Below, piece by piece: positions 32,701-39,533 of a stretch of DNA of 39,533 bases. Under the pieces are notes generated by a model. It searched no databases and had not been told where the DNA came from. It saw nothing but the letters and a program-made list of their open reading frames with translations. Position numbers and translations under genes: made by a program. Source of the DNA: Actinomycetota bacterium (lineage in GTDB: Bacteria; Actinomycetota; Actinomycetes; Propionibacteriales; Propionibacteriaceae); NCBI GenBank assembly GCA_020161015.1, contig JAIUOT010000022.1, positions 1-39,533 on the forward strand. The letters run 5' to 3'. Position 1 is the first letter of the stretch; each line of letters starts with the position of its first letter.

Positions 32701-33090
32701 ATGACCGCTCTCGCCACTCCTGCGCCACGCCGGGTCGCGCCGGCACGGGTCGCGCAGGTCCTGCTCTGGCTGTCCGCCCTGGCAGCTGCCCTCGCCGCGG
32801 CCGGCGGCGTCGGCGAGGTGCTCGCGTCCGCGGCGGCCAGCCGCTTCGTCGAGTTGTGGCGCGTGGTGGGTTTCGCCACGTTCGCCCTGATCTTCGCCGT
32901 TCTCGCTGCGCGCGGACGCCGGGTTCCGGCCGGCATCTGGTTCGCTGTCATCGCGAACAAGGTCGTCCTCACCGCCTTCGGACTGGCCTGGTCGGCGAGC
33001 GCGGACGGCGCCGCCGCTGCCATGTGGTGGGACGGCGCGCTCAGCGTCGCGCTGATCGCGGCCTTCCTGCTCACCAGGACCCGCCGGTGA
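32701..33090 (+). CDS. Small four-helix membrane protein of unknown function
   Basis: A 129-residue protein with four hydrophobic helices: VAQVLLWLSALAAALAAAGG, LWRVVGFATFALIFAVLAAR, IWFAVIANKVVLTAFGLAWS and MWWDGALSVALIAAFLL. I do not recognise a family. A basic N-terminal tail (APRRVAPAR) and basic C-terminus suggest both ends are cytoplasmic. The ATG has AAGGAG upstream. It overlaps the following tetR gene (GTGA at 33087-33090) and is controlled by the double operator in front, so it is the main target of that regulator. A helper role in efflux or membrane stress is possible but not indicated by sequence. Confidence 0.75.
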   Translation: MTALATPAPRRVAPARVAQVLLWLSALAAALAAAGGVGEVLASAAASRFVELWRVVGFATFALIFAVLAARGRRVPAGIWFAVIANKVVLTAFGLAWSASADGAAAAMWWDGALSVALIAAFLLTRTRR

Positions 33091-33605
33091 GCCGCAGCGA
33101 CGAGATCGTGGAGGTCGCCCAGGCCCTGCTCGACGAGGCGGGGCCGGCGGGGCTGAGCATGCGGGCGATCGCAACAGCCGTCGGGATCCGGGCCCCGTCG
33201 CTGTACCGGCACTTCCCGGACAAGGCGGCCATCGAGGCCGCCCTCCAGGAGCGGGCGCTCCTCGACCTGGCCGACACGCTGGCGGCGGCGGGCCCGAACC
33301 TGGTGCCGCTGGCGGCCGCCTACCGGGACTGGGCGCTCGCACATCCGCACCGGTACGCGCTGATCTCCGGGCAGGCCCTCCACCGCGACCGTCTCCCGGC
33401 GGGCGTGGAGGACGCGGCGGCTGCGCCGCTGCGGGACGCCGTCCACGGGGACGAGGACCGGGCCCGCGCCCTCTGGGGGCTCGCGCACGGGCTGGTGGAA
33501 CTCGAACTCGCCGGACGCTTCCCCCCGGGTGCGGACATCGCCGCGGCCTGGCGAGCGGGGATGACCGCCTTCGGCGAGCACCGCCGCCAGGGCTTCCGCG
33601 CCTGA
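33087..33605 (+). CDS. TetR-family transcriptional regulator
   Basis: A 172-residue TetR/AcrR regulator, short for the family. The helix-turn-helix is GLSMRAIATAVGIRAPSLYR followed by HFPDKAAIEAALQERALLD. The C-terminal part (YRDWALAHPHRYALISGQAL, then ALWGLAHGLVELELAGRFPP) resembles the TetR_C_33 / WHG type. It starts with GTG overlapping the membrane-protein stop. The operators GCTAACnnnGTTAGC upstream of the two-gene operon make negative autoregulation the simplest model. It converges with the next gene 11 bp away. Confidence 0.9.
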   Translation: MSRSDEIVEVAQALLDEAGPAGLSMRAIATAVGIRAPSLYRHFPDKAAIEAALQERALLDLADTLAAAGPNLVPLAAAYRDWALAHPHRYALISGQALHRDRLPAGVEDAAAAPLRDAVHGDEDRARALWGLAHGLVELELAGRFPPGADIAAAWRAGMTAFGEHRRQGFRA

Positions 33606-33616
33606 CGGTCGGCGGG

Positions 33617-34534
33617 CTACCGCTGGCTCGGGACCGTCAGGCGGGAGACGTCGACGCGGCGCCGGAACAGCGACGGCCGGGCGGCGGGCGCCGCCGGGGG
33701 AGCCGTCGGCGCGGCGAAGGACGGGCCTTCGAGGTCGAAGCGACGGGCGTACTCCGCGGGGTTCGGGAAGGCCACCGGCTGGGCGTTCCAGGCCATCGGC
33801 GCCGCGGCGGGCGCAGGCTGCGCGACGACCGGCTGCTCGACGACGGGCTCGGCCGGGGGCTCGACCGGCTCGGACGCCGGCTCAGCGGGCGGCTGCTCCA
33901 CGACGGGCTGGGTGGCCACCGGGCGGAACCACTCCTCGTCGAGGGCGGACGACGGCTCGCCCACGACCTCGACCACGGGCTCGGGCACGACGACCTCGAC
34001 CACGGGCTCGGGCAGGACGGGCTCCACCACGGGCTCCGGCAGGGCGGGCTCCACCACGGGCTCGGGCAGGACGGGCTCGGGGGCGACGACGAGGGCGGGC
34101 TCGGCCACGGGTGCCGGTTCCGGGTCGGCGACCACGGCGAGGGCCGGAACGGCCTCGATCGGCGCCGGGACCGACGGCTCGACCAGCAGGCGCGCGGGAA
34201 CGGACTCGGCGTAGCGACCGGGCAGGGCGTCGACGTGCGCGCGCGCCGGGGTGGGCAGGCCGTAGGAGCGGGTCGGAGCGTGGGCGACGTGCGTCCGCTC
34301 CGCCGCCGGCTCTGCCGCGTAGCGGGCACCGGAGGGCTCGACGGCGCCACGGGCCGGGGCCGGCCCGGCGGCCATCCGCGACGGGACCGCCTGGGGCGCA
34401 GGGTCGCGCTCGGCGTCGGCGACGGGCTCGACGAGGCGCAGGTGCCGCGGCGAGTAGTCGGCCTGCGCCGCCTCCTGCTCGAAGCCGAGGAAGCGGGAGC
34501 CGAAGAGGGGTTCTGTGATCTGTTGTGTCGTCAT
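33617..34534 (-). CDS. Pro/Glu/Val-repeat, probably disordered cytoplasmic protein
   Basis: A 305-residue protein with no signal peptide or membrane helix. The N-terminal 35 residues (MTTQQITEPLFGSRFLGFEQ, then AQADYSPRHLRLVEPV) and the basic C-terminus (RPSLFRRRVDVSRLTVPSQR) look like ordered or binding ends. In between lie long Ala/Pro/Glu/Val-rich stretches, with PEPVVE repeated every nine residues in the middle and PAEPVVEQPVV segments later. I do not recognise a family. The ATG overlaps the stop of the upstream secreted CAP-domain gene (ATGA at 34531-34534), so the two are made together although one is exported and the other is apparently not. A scaffold or spacer role is a guess. Confidence 0.7.
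   Translation of the reverse strand: MTTQQITEPLFGSRFLGFEQEAAQADYSPRHLRLVEPVADAERDPAPQAVPSRMAAGPAPARGAVEPSGARYAAEPAAERTHVAHAPTRSYGLPTPARAHVDALPGRYAESVPARLLVEPSVPAPIEAVPALAVVADPEPAPVAEPALVVAPEPVLPEPVVEPALPEPVVEPVLPEPVVEVVVPEPVVEVVGEPSSALDEEWFRPVATQPVVEQPPAEPASEPVEPPAEPVVEQPVVAQPAPAAAPMAWNAQPVAFPNPAEYARRFDLEGPSFAAPTAPPAAPAARPSLFRRRVDVSRLTVPSQR
33966..34085. repeat. 27-bp coding tandem repeat (PEPVVE repeats)
   Basis: The segment ACCACGGGCTC recurs on the plus strand at 33972, 33999, 34026 and 34053, exactly 27 bp apart. This encodes the nine-residue PEPVVE repeat on the minus strand. It may vary in copy number between strains. Confidence 0.85.
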
Positions 34535-35685
34535 CTCTCGAAGTCCACGTTGCTGAAGATCGAATCCTGGAGGGAGGAGCCGGTGTCCCACACGCCGCCG
34601 GCGACACCGACGCCGGCCCTCGTCCAGGTCCTGCTCATCACCGACTCGCAGTGGCCGGTGGTCGAACTCATCCACTGCGACACCACCTGGCTGGCGGTGT
34701 AGTCCTTCGGGGAGAGGGCGAGGACCTCGCCGAAGGCGCCGGACACGCCGGCGAGCTGGAAGCGGGCGGAGAACCCGGTGGTGCCGTGCGTGACGTGGTC
34801 CAGGCCGTCGTAGACGTCCTGCCGGGCGGCCAGGTCACGGCTGTGGGCGAGGGCCAGGTCGGACAGGCCGCCGTTCCAGTGGAGGGCGGGTACCGCCTTC
34901 ATGGTCTTCGCCGTCCCGTCGCCGCGGCAGGTCTGCGTCCTGGCGCGGCGCTTGTTGATCTCGCTGAGGATCCGGGCCTCGAAGCTGGTCGCCGAGCGCC
35001 AGGTGCGCTTGTACTCGACCGTCGTGGTGAGCACCCCCGCACCGATGGTCAGGCTCAGCACGCTCGTGCCGGCGAGGTTGGCCGGCATCGTCACCGACAC
35101 ACGGGTGTCGTCCACCACGGTGAACCGGGCCGCCAGCGCCGGCATCGCGGAGAACCCGCCCGCCCGCAGGCCGTCGGGCACCTGGGGGGTCACCGTGACC
35201 GCGGTCGTCGCGGCCAGGCCCGACCCGGTGACCTCGATCGTGCCGCCGCCGGCCAGCGGGCTCGAGGCCGCGCAGGCGTGCACGTCGCCGGTCTGCGGGG
35301 TGACGTGGACGAGCACCTTCGCCGAGTAGCCGGCCTTCCGCGTGCTGGACCTCGGCTTGTAGACCCGGTAGTACCGGTCGCCGGGGCCGTCGGGACGGAC
35401 GGTCGTGCGGTAGTTGCCCGCGCTGGTCGTGGAGAGCGTCGCGACGGTGGTCCAGGTGGTCTGTCCGACCATCAGCTGCTGCACGCGGATCGTGTGGCTC
35501 GCCGGACGCGGCGACACCTTTCCCACCAGGTTCACGCCCTCGCACTCCACCACAGTGGTGTCGGAGGCGGTGAGGCTGACGCTGAAGCTCGCCGCCCGGG
35601 CGGGCGTGGCCACGCCGAGGACGCCTGCCGCCAGCGCCAGGCCGGCCAGCAGGGCTGACCCCCTGCGCAGCAGCGTCGTGTGCAT
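34531..35685 (-). CDS. Secreted protein with C-terminal CAP/SCP (YkwD-like) domain
   Basis: A 384-residue exported protein. The signal peptide has basic residues, a hydrophobic core (ALLAGLALAAGVLGV) and an ATPARA cleavage site near residue 31. Residues about 32-235 are Thr/Val-rich and look like two beta-sandwich (Ig-like) domains. The C-terminal 135 residues are a CAP domain: FEARILSEINKRRA, LHWNGGLSDLALAHSRDLAA, SGAFGEVLAL, and QWMSSTTGHCESVMSRTWTR with the typical GHC-x-x-x-M motif. Function of bacterial CAP proteins is mostly unknown. The ATG at 35685 was chosen over one at 35712 because GGGAGGGG and the signal peptide follow the usual spacing. It is translationally coupled to the repeat-protein gene downstream. 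Confidence 0.86.
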   Translation of the reverse strand: MHTTLLRRGSALLAGLALAAGVLGVATPARAASFSVSLTASDTTVVECEGVNLVGKVSPRPASHTIRVQQLMVGQTTWTTVATLSTTSAGNYRTTVRPDGPGDRYYRVYKPRSSTRKAGYSAKVLVHVTPQTGDVHACAASSPLAGGGTIEVTGSGLAATTAVTVTPQVPDGLRAGGFSAMPALAARFTVVDDTRVSVTMPANLAGTSVLSLTIGAGVLTTTVEYKRTWRSATSFEARILSEINKRRARTQTCRGDGTAKTMKAVPALHWNGGLSDLALAHSRDLAARQDVYDGLDHVTHGTTGFSARFQLAGVSGAFGEVLALSPKDYTASQVVSQWMSSTTGHCESVMSRTWTRAGVGVAGGVWDTGSSLQDSIFSNVDFER

Positions 35686-35768
35686 TCTGTAGGACCCCTC
35701 CCGGAAACGCACTGCGAGCGTCTCACGGCGTCCTGTACGCGGGTAAGGCCCCGTTCGGGTGACTTGGA

Positions 35769-35784
35769 GGCCCCGTCCGGGGCC
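35769..35784 (-). terminator. Stem-loop after the HIT gene
   Basis: GGCCCC and GGGGCC flank GTCC, 12 bp beyond the minus-strand HIT gene stop. It is short and has no clear T-tract. Confidence 0.5.
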
Positions 35785-35796
35785 GTCGGGGGCGCC

Positions 35797-36207
35797 TCAG
35801 GACAGCGCGTCCCGCAGCCGCTGGGCGTACCCGGACTCCTCGCCGGCTGCGTAGCGCGTCCGTGGCCAGAAGAAGCCGCGCAGCCCGTCCCCCCTGCTGC
35901 GGGGGACGACGTGCACGTGCAGGTGGGGCACCGACTGGCTGACGACGTTGTTCAGGGCCACGAAGGTGCCCTCGGCGCCGAACGCGGGGCCCATGGCGGA
36001 CGCGAGCCGCTGGGCCACGGTGAACAGCGGCTCCATCAGTTCGCCCGGCAGGTCGAGGAGGGTGGCGACGTGGCGGGTGGGGCAGACCAGCACGTGGCCC
36101 TTGAACACCGGCCGGTGGTCGAGGAACGCGACGACGTGCTCGTCCCGCCAGACCTCGGTGGCCTCGACCTCGCCCGCGACGATCCGGCAGAACACGTCCT
36201 CGTCCAT
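35797..36207 (-). CDS. HIT-family nucleotide-binding hydrolase
   Basis: A 136-residue histidine-triad protein with the catalytic motif HLHVHVVPR near residue 95. DVFCRIVAGEVEATEVWRDE at the start, AFLDHRPVFKGHVLVCPTRH and FVALNNVVSQSVPHLHVH are the standard order. Members hydrolyse nucleoside phosphoramidates, dinucleotides or related phosphate anhydrides in the cytoplasm. It is separate from the flanking genes: a terminator of cspA lies upstream and its own stem-loop follows. Confidence 0.93.
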   Translation of the reverse strand: MDEDVFCRIVAGEVEATEVWRDEHVVAFLDHRPVFKGHVLVCPTRHVATLLDLPGELMEPLFTVAQRLASAMGPAFGAEGTFVALNNVVSQSVPHLHVHVVPRSRGDGLRGFFWPRTRYAAGEESGYAQRLRDALS

Positions 36208-36249
36208 GGACGCGATTGTGCCACCGGCCCGATGCGGGGCCCGGATGCG

Positions 36250-36282
36250 ACGACGGCCCCCGCGCAGTGCGGGGGCCGTCGT
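36250..36282 (-). terminator. Terminator of the cold-shock gene
   Basis: A perfect 14-bp stem, ACGACGGCCCCCGC (36250-36263) with GCGGGGGCCGTCGT (36269-36282), encloses a 5-nt loop 12 bp beyond the cspA stop. It separates cspA from the HIT gene on the same strand. Confidence 0.85.
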
Positions 36283-36294
36283 GGTTGGCTTCGG

Positions 36295-36498
36295 TCAGAG
36301 CGGGGTGATGTTCGAGGCCTGGGGACCCTTGGGGCCCTGGGTGATCTCGAACTGCACCTTCTGGTTCTCATCCAGCGTACGGAACCCGGAGGACGAGATC
36401 GCGCTGTAGTGGGCGAAGACGTCGGGGCCCCCGCCGTCCGGGGCGATGAACCCGAAGCCCTTTTCGGCGTTGAACCACTTCACGGTGCCAGTGGCCAT
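36295..36498 (-). CDS. cspA: Cold-shock protein, CspA type
   Basis: A 67-residue OB-fold RNA chaperone. RNA-binding motifs RNP1 (KGFGFI) and RNP2 (VFAHYSAI) are both present, with the typical start [18 protein letters not shown] and end [13 protein letters not shown]. It binds single-stranded RNA and keeps messages unfolded. AAGGAG lies 6 nt before the chosen ATG; a second, out-of-frame ATG at 36502 overlaps this spacing. A long structured leader precedes it and a strong terminator follows, so it is monocistronic. Confidence 0.97.
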   Translation of the reverse strand: MATGTVKWFNAEKGFGFIAPDGGGPDVFAHYSAISSSGFRTLDENQKVQFEITQGPKGPQASNITPL

Positions 36499-36629
36499 GC
36501 ATTACTCCTTCTTGTGCGTGCGCCCCGACTTCCGGAGCCGCTTGTCGTCCCCGCACCTCCCGAAGGAGCTTTGACCCCGCTTCCCGGCTGGGAAGCTGAG
36601 CCGGTACAGCGACTACGCGGAGAACCCTA
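36499..36629 (-). promoter_or_regulatory. cspA promoter and structured 5' leader
   Basis: On the minus strand TAGGGT (36629-36624) is the likely -10, giving a leader of about 115 nt. It overlaps the last codons of the preceding lipid-kinase gene. The leader holds GCTTCCC-AGCC-GGGAAGC (36596-36579) and a UUCG tetraloop hairpin CTCC-TTCG-GGAG (36568-36557), followed by a GC-rich segment and the ribosome binding site. Long leaders of cspA-type genes control mRNA stability and translation with temperature in other bacteria. Confidence 0.55.
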
Positions 36630-37625
36630 GCGCCTGTCACCCGGGTGGGGAACAGGTTCAGCGGGCGAGCCGTGCGCCGAAGCTGCCGAATTCTGCTCCA
36701 CGGGGGCCTCCGGGCCCACCCGGACGGTCAGTGCACCGGGCCGGACGCGGCACCGCATGCGCCGCCGGGGCCCCACCGCGTCGCCGTCCAGCTGGGCCTC
36801 GACCGGCTCCCGGGTGACGACCTCCACCGTCTCGGAGGTGAGGTGGACGAGCGCCGGGTGGCCGTAGCGGCGCACCGAAAGGACGTGCAGGCCGATCGCC
36901 AGCCAGGCGGAGATCGACCTCGGCGAGGCGAGCACGGTGTCCAGCCGGCCGTCGTCCAGGGCTGCGTCCGGGATCAGCCGTATGCCGCCGGTCAGCTCGC
37001 CGCAGTTCGCGACGAGCACCGTGCGCGCGTGCTGGCTGACGGCGCGCTGCCGTTCGGCGGTGACGCGGACGCCGAAGCCGAGCCGGAACAGCGCCGTCGC
37101 GCCGGAGATCGCGTAGGCCAGCCAGCCGACCTTCTTCTTCAGCCGGGCGTCGACGCCGGCCATCATCTCCGCGTCCAGGCCCATCCCGGCCATCACCAGG
37201 AACACCGCCGGCGGGTCGTCGTCCCAGGCCACCTCGCCCACGTCGATGGGCTGCCCCTTCCCGGTGAGCGCGACGTCGAGGGCGGACGCCAGGTCGTCGA
37301 CCGGGAGCCGCAGGTTGCGGGCCAGCAGGTTGCCGGTGCCGCCGGGGAGCAGGCCGAGCGTGCAGTCCGTCCCGACGAGGGCACTGGCGACCGCCCGCAC
37401 CGTCCCGTCCCCACCCAGCGGGCACACCAGTTCGGCGCCATCGGCCACCGCCGCCCGTGCCTGGCCCTCGCCGGGGTCCTCGACAGTGGTGGAGTACCAG
37501 CGGGGCCGCGGCCAGCCGCGGTCGTCGCAGAGCCGGTCGATGCGGGACCTGACCTCCTCCACGTCGTCGAACTTGGACGGGTTCACCACGACGGCCCAGG
37601 GCCCGGGCGCAGGACGGTCAGGCAT
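36627..37625 (-). CDS. Diacylglycerol kinase-family lipid kinase (YegS/DagK type)
   Basis: A 332-residue member of the DAGK catalytic-domain family. It begins with AVVVNPSKFDDVEEVRSRID, carries the nucleotide motif PLGGDGTVRAVASALVG (GGDGT) near residue 73 and LGLLPGGTGNLLARNLRLPV after it, and has MAGMGLDAEMMAGVDARLKK and VEAQLDGDAVGP further on. Members phosphorylate diacylglycerol or related lipids, or act in phosphatidylinositol-type lipid synthesis in actinomycetes. The ATG at 37625 fits the family start. Its stop codon lies inside the cspA promoter. Confidence 0.92.
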   Translation of the reverse strand: MPDRPAPGPWAVVVNPSKFDDVEEVRSRIDRLCDDRGWPRPRWYSTTVEDPGEGQARAAVADGAELVCPLGGDGTVRAVASALVGTDCTLGLLPGGTGNLLARNLRLPVDDLASALDVALTGKGQPIDVGEVAWDDDPPAVFLVMAGMGLDAEMMAGVDARLKKKVGWLAYAISGATALFRLGFGVRVTAERQRAVSQHARTVLVANCGELTGGIRLIPDAALDDGRLDTVLASPRSISAWLAIGLHVLSVRRYGHPALVHLTSETVEVVTREPVEAQLDGDAVGPRRRMRCRVRPGALTVRVGPEAPVEQNSAASAHGSPAEPVPHPGDRR

Positions 37626-37679
37626 GCCGGAACTCTATGTCGTCGCCGAAACCGGACGCGGCCCACCGATCGGTCGGCA

Positions 37680-38567
37680 TCAGGTGAGCGATGCGGTGTA
37701 GATCGAACCGATGGACGCGGCGAGCGCTGCGTCGAACTCCGCGTCGGTCATGTCGGCCCGAAGACCCTCGGTCAGCGCGCGGCTGAAGCTGGCGATCAGG
37801 CCGGCGTTGAGCGCCAGCAGGCGGTTCGCCTCGTCCCGGCCGTAGCCGCCCGACAGTGCGACCACCCGGAGCACCGACCGGTGCGCGATGAGCTCCTGGT
37901 AGAGGTTCGGCTCGGTCGGGATGGTGAGCTTGAGCATCACCCGGGTCCCGGACGGGAGGTCGGCGAGTCGCTCGATGATGCCGGCCGTCACCATGGCCTC
38001 GCAGGCGGCCCGGTCGGGCGCGGTGATGTCCACCTCCGGCTCGATGATCGGCATCAGCCCTGCGTCCAGGATGCGGCGGGCGACGGCGAACTGCTGGTCG
38101 AGCACCGCGTCGATGCCGGCGGGGTGGGCCGACTGCACGAGCGAGCGCATCTTCGTCCCGAAGACGTGGCGCGCTGTGGCGCGCTCGAGCAGGTCGTCGA
38201 GGTCGTCCATCGGCGCCATCAGCCGCACGCCGTCCGCTGCCTCGGCGAGCCCCCGGTCGACCTTCACGAACGGGACGATCTGCTTGTAGTCCCACAGGTA
38301 GTCGGGGATGCCGACGTCGTCGATGTGGCGGTCCATCGTCTGCTCGAACAGGATCGCGGCCAGCACGCGGTCGCCGGTGAAGGCGGAACTGGTGATGATC
38401 CGGGTGCGGAAGGCGTGGATCAGGTCGAACATCTCCGCGTCCGAGGAGTACCGCTCGGGGCCGATGCCGTAGCGGCCGAGCGCCCCGGGGGTGCTGCCGC
38501 CGGACTGGTCCAGGGCCGCGACGAAGCCCTTGCCGGTCTCGATCCGCGAAAGCTGGCTGGTATCCAT
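37680..38567 (-). CDS. fda: Class I fructose-bisphosphate aldolase
   Basis: A 295-residue Schiff-base aldolase of the bacterial class I type (like staphylococcal FdaB). It starts with the family-typical LSRIETGKGFVAALDQSGGS and TPGALGRYGI, followed by FDLIHAFRTRIITS, GIPDYLWDYKQIVPFVKVD and EPEVDI. Lys213 in VMLKLTIPTEPNLY should form the Schiff base. It cleaves fructose-1,6-bisphosphate in glycolysis, reversibly. The ATG at 38567 has AGGAGGAG upstream; the longer frame to 38624 lacks similarity. It stands alone, divergent from the next gene. Confidence 0.93.
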   Translation of the reverse strand: MDTSQLSRIETGKGFVAALDQSGGSTPGALGRYGIGPERYSSDAEMFDLIHAFRTRIITSSAFTGDRVLAAILFEQTMDRHIDDVGIPDYLWDYKQIVPFVKVDRGLAEAADGVRLMAPMDDLDDLLERATARHVFGTKMRSLVQSAHPAGIDAVLDQQFAVARRILDAGLMPIIEPEVDITAPDRAACEAMVTAGIIERLADLPSGTRVMLKLTIPTEPNLYQELIAHRSVLRVVALSGGYGRDEANRLLALNAGLIASFSRALTEGLRADMTDAEFDAALAASIGSIYTASLT

Positions 38568-38691
38568 GGCTCCTCCTGACACCCGCCGCCGGAGGCCGCC
38601 GATGCCCCCGGCGGGGCCGCACATCGACCACTTCCAGCCTAGGCCGGGAGGTCGGCGCGCGCCCGGGCCGGAACCGAACTAGTGTCAGGTC

Positions 38692-39207
38692 ATGAGGACC
38701 AACGGTGCGCTTCAGATCATCTTCGCGTTCTTCCTTGGGCTGGTGGTGGTCGCCTTCGTCGGCATCGGCGTCAACACCTTCTACCCCGAGCCGCCCTACA
38801 CGGGCCAGGAGGGCATGGACTGGAACTCGCAATGGCGGCTGGTCACCGGCATCATCCTGCTGGTCTGCGCCACCCTGTTGCTGGCGGTCTCCCTGTTCCT
38901 CCCCGAGGACCAGGGCGTGCTCTCCAACGGAATCCTGCTGGGCGGGGTCTTCACCATGGTCTACGCGGTCGGCATGACCGTCACCAGCGACCGCAGCGTG
39001 CTGCGGTTCGGGGTGGTCGCCGTCGCGCTGGTGGTGACGATCGCCATCGGGTACGTCAAGTTCGTCCTCGCCCGGCGGCGGCGGGAGGCCGGCGCTGCGC
39101 GGACGGCCGGCGAGGAGGGTGCCGCGGCGGTCTCGGCCGACCTGGCCGGCCGCCTGGCGGTGGTCGAGGGCAAGCTGGACGCCCTCGCGCGCGCCCTCCA
39201 CGGCTGA
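38692..39207 (+). CDS. Conserved-looking membrane protein with C-terminal coiled region
   Basis: A 171-residue protein with four hydrophobic helices: IIFAFFLGLVVVAFVGIGVN, LVTGIILLVCATLLLAVSLF, LLGGVFTMVYAVGMTVTSD and VVAVALVVTIAIGYVKFVLA. A polar loop NTFYPEPPYTGQEGMDWNSQ follows the first helix and should be outside. The cytoplasmic C-terminus begins RRRREAG and ends in an Ala/Leu-rich stretch (LAGRLAVVEGKLDALARALH) with heptad character. I do not recognise a named family. It starts with ATG after a weak AGG; it is divergent from the aldolase gene. Confidence 0.78.
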   Translation: MRTNGALQIIFAFFLGLVVVAFVGIGVNTFYPEPPYTGQEGMDWNSQWRLVTGIILLVCATLLLAVSLFLPEDQGVLSNGILLGGVFTMVYAVGMTVTSDRSVLRFGVVAVALVVTIAIGYVKFVLARRRREAGAARTAGEEGAAAVSADLAGRLAVVEGKLDALARALHG

Positions 39208-39281
39208 GGCCCCGCCCGCAGGGTGAGCCGATCTCCGGCTGATCCGCGCACCCGCGGCACGCGGGTGGTTACCCTACGTGC

Positions 39282-39533
39282 ATGAGCCAGTCTCCGTGGC
39301 CGCCGCGGATCGGCGACGTGGTCAACGGCCACCAGTGGAACGGCGCCCAGTGGGTGCCCCTCCCGCCGCAGGTGGGCCAGATCGTGAACGGGCACCGCTG
39401 GGACGGTCGCCAGTGGGTGCCGCTCGCGGCCACCCCGCCGCAGGCCGCCGTGCCGCAGGCCCCCGTCCAGCAGGCACCCGCGCAGCAGGCACCGGTGATC
39501 GGGCAGGTCGTGAACGGGCACCGCTGGGACGGC
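39282..39533 (+). CDS. Repeat protein of unknown function, N-terminal part (cut by window edge)
   Basis: The frame opens with ATG at 39282 and runs off the window after 84 codons. It contains three copies of a short aromatic repeat, roughly G-x-V-V-N-G-H-x-W-x-G-x-Q-W-V-P-L (VVNGHQWNGAQWVPL, IVNGHRWDGRQWVPL, VVNGHRWDG). A Gln/Ala/Pro-rich linker separates the second and third. The Trp-Asp-Gly-x-x-Trp core recalls the short DUF2510-type motif near membrane anchors in actinobacteria, but the match is only partial. No signal peptide is present at the start. The rest of the protein is needed to judge its role. Confidence 0.7.
   Translation, partial: MSQSPWPPRIGDVVNGHQWNGAQWVPLPPQVGQIVNGHRWDGRQWVPLAATPPQAAVPQAPVQQAPAQQAPVIGQVVNGHRWDG

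Noticed and set aside
33966-34085. Regularly spaced 27-bp repeats considered as a CRISPR array
   Set aside because: The copies are contiguous, have no unique spacers and encode a periodic protein segment.

Overview
This is a GC-rich window with GTG starts, 4-bp ATGA/GTGA gene overlaps, a probable leaderless transcript and a CspA-type cold-shock gene. The organism is most likely a high-GC actinomycete (Actinomycetota). Propionibacteriaceae or a relative is a guess from gene content, not something shown here.

Region 1 (1-3250): the end of an IS481-type transposase at the left edge, a nickel-pincer cofactor gene (larC, minus strand), and a divergent GPH-family sugar:cation symporter that ends at a perfect 58-bp palindrome and an 18-bp tandem repeat.

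Region 2 (3334-18835) is a galactoside-use island. A minus-strand operon lacI-galA-lacI (GH36 alpha-galactosidase between two paralogous LacI regulators) diverges from a family-1 sugar ABC importer (two permeases and a lipoprotein binding protein, no ATPase). It is followed by a complete ytfQ-ytfR-ytfT-yjfF type importer, a third LacI regulator and galM (aldose 1-epimerase). LacI-type palindromes recur upstream of ytfQ and galM. Together these genes would import galactosides, split them outside or inside the cell, and anomerise the released sugar. galK, galT and galE are not in the window.

Region 3 (18887-24535): a nitronate monooxygenase-like flavoprotein with a palindrome at its promoter; a TetR regulator divergent from a DUF4386-type membrane protein, with three evenly phased operators between them; a serine beta-lactamase-fold hydrolase; tRNA-Ala(CGC); and a 2,2-dialkylglycine decarboxylase.

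Region 4 (24542-32638) looks linked to sulfur. Two coupled genes for siroheme synthesis (SUMT and precorrin-2 dehydrogenase) and a GyrI-like protein lie on the minus strand. Opposite them is a peptide ABC importer operon (binding protein, two permeases, two ATPases) ending in a metal-dependent amidohydrolase/dipeptidase. That operon is preceded by an apparently leaderless 22-codon leader peptide with five Cys codons among its last nine sense codons. This suggests cysteine-responsive attenuation of a transporter for a cysteine-containing peptide or thiol conjugate. It is the most interesting hypothesis in the window.

Region 5 (32643-39533): a small membrane protein and its TetR repressor behind an operator-filled promoter; a secreted CAP-domain protein overlapping a Pro/Glu/Val-repeat protein; a HIT protein; cspA with a long structured leader; a diacylglycerol-kinase-family lipid kinase; class I fructose-bisphosphate aldolase; a small membrane protein; and the start of a repeat protein cut by the right edge.
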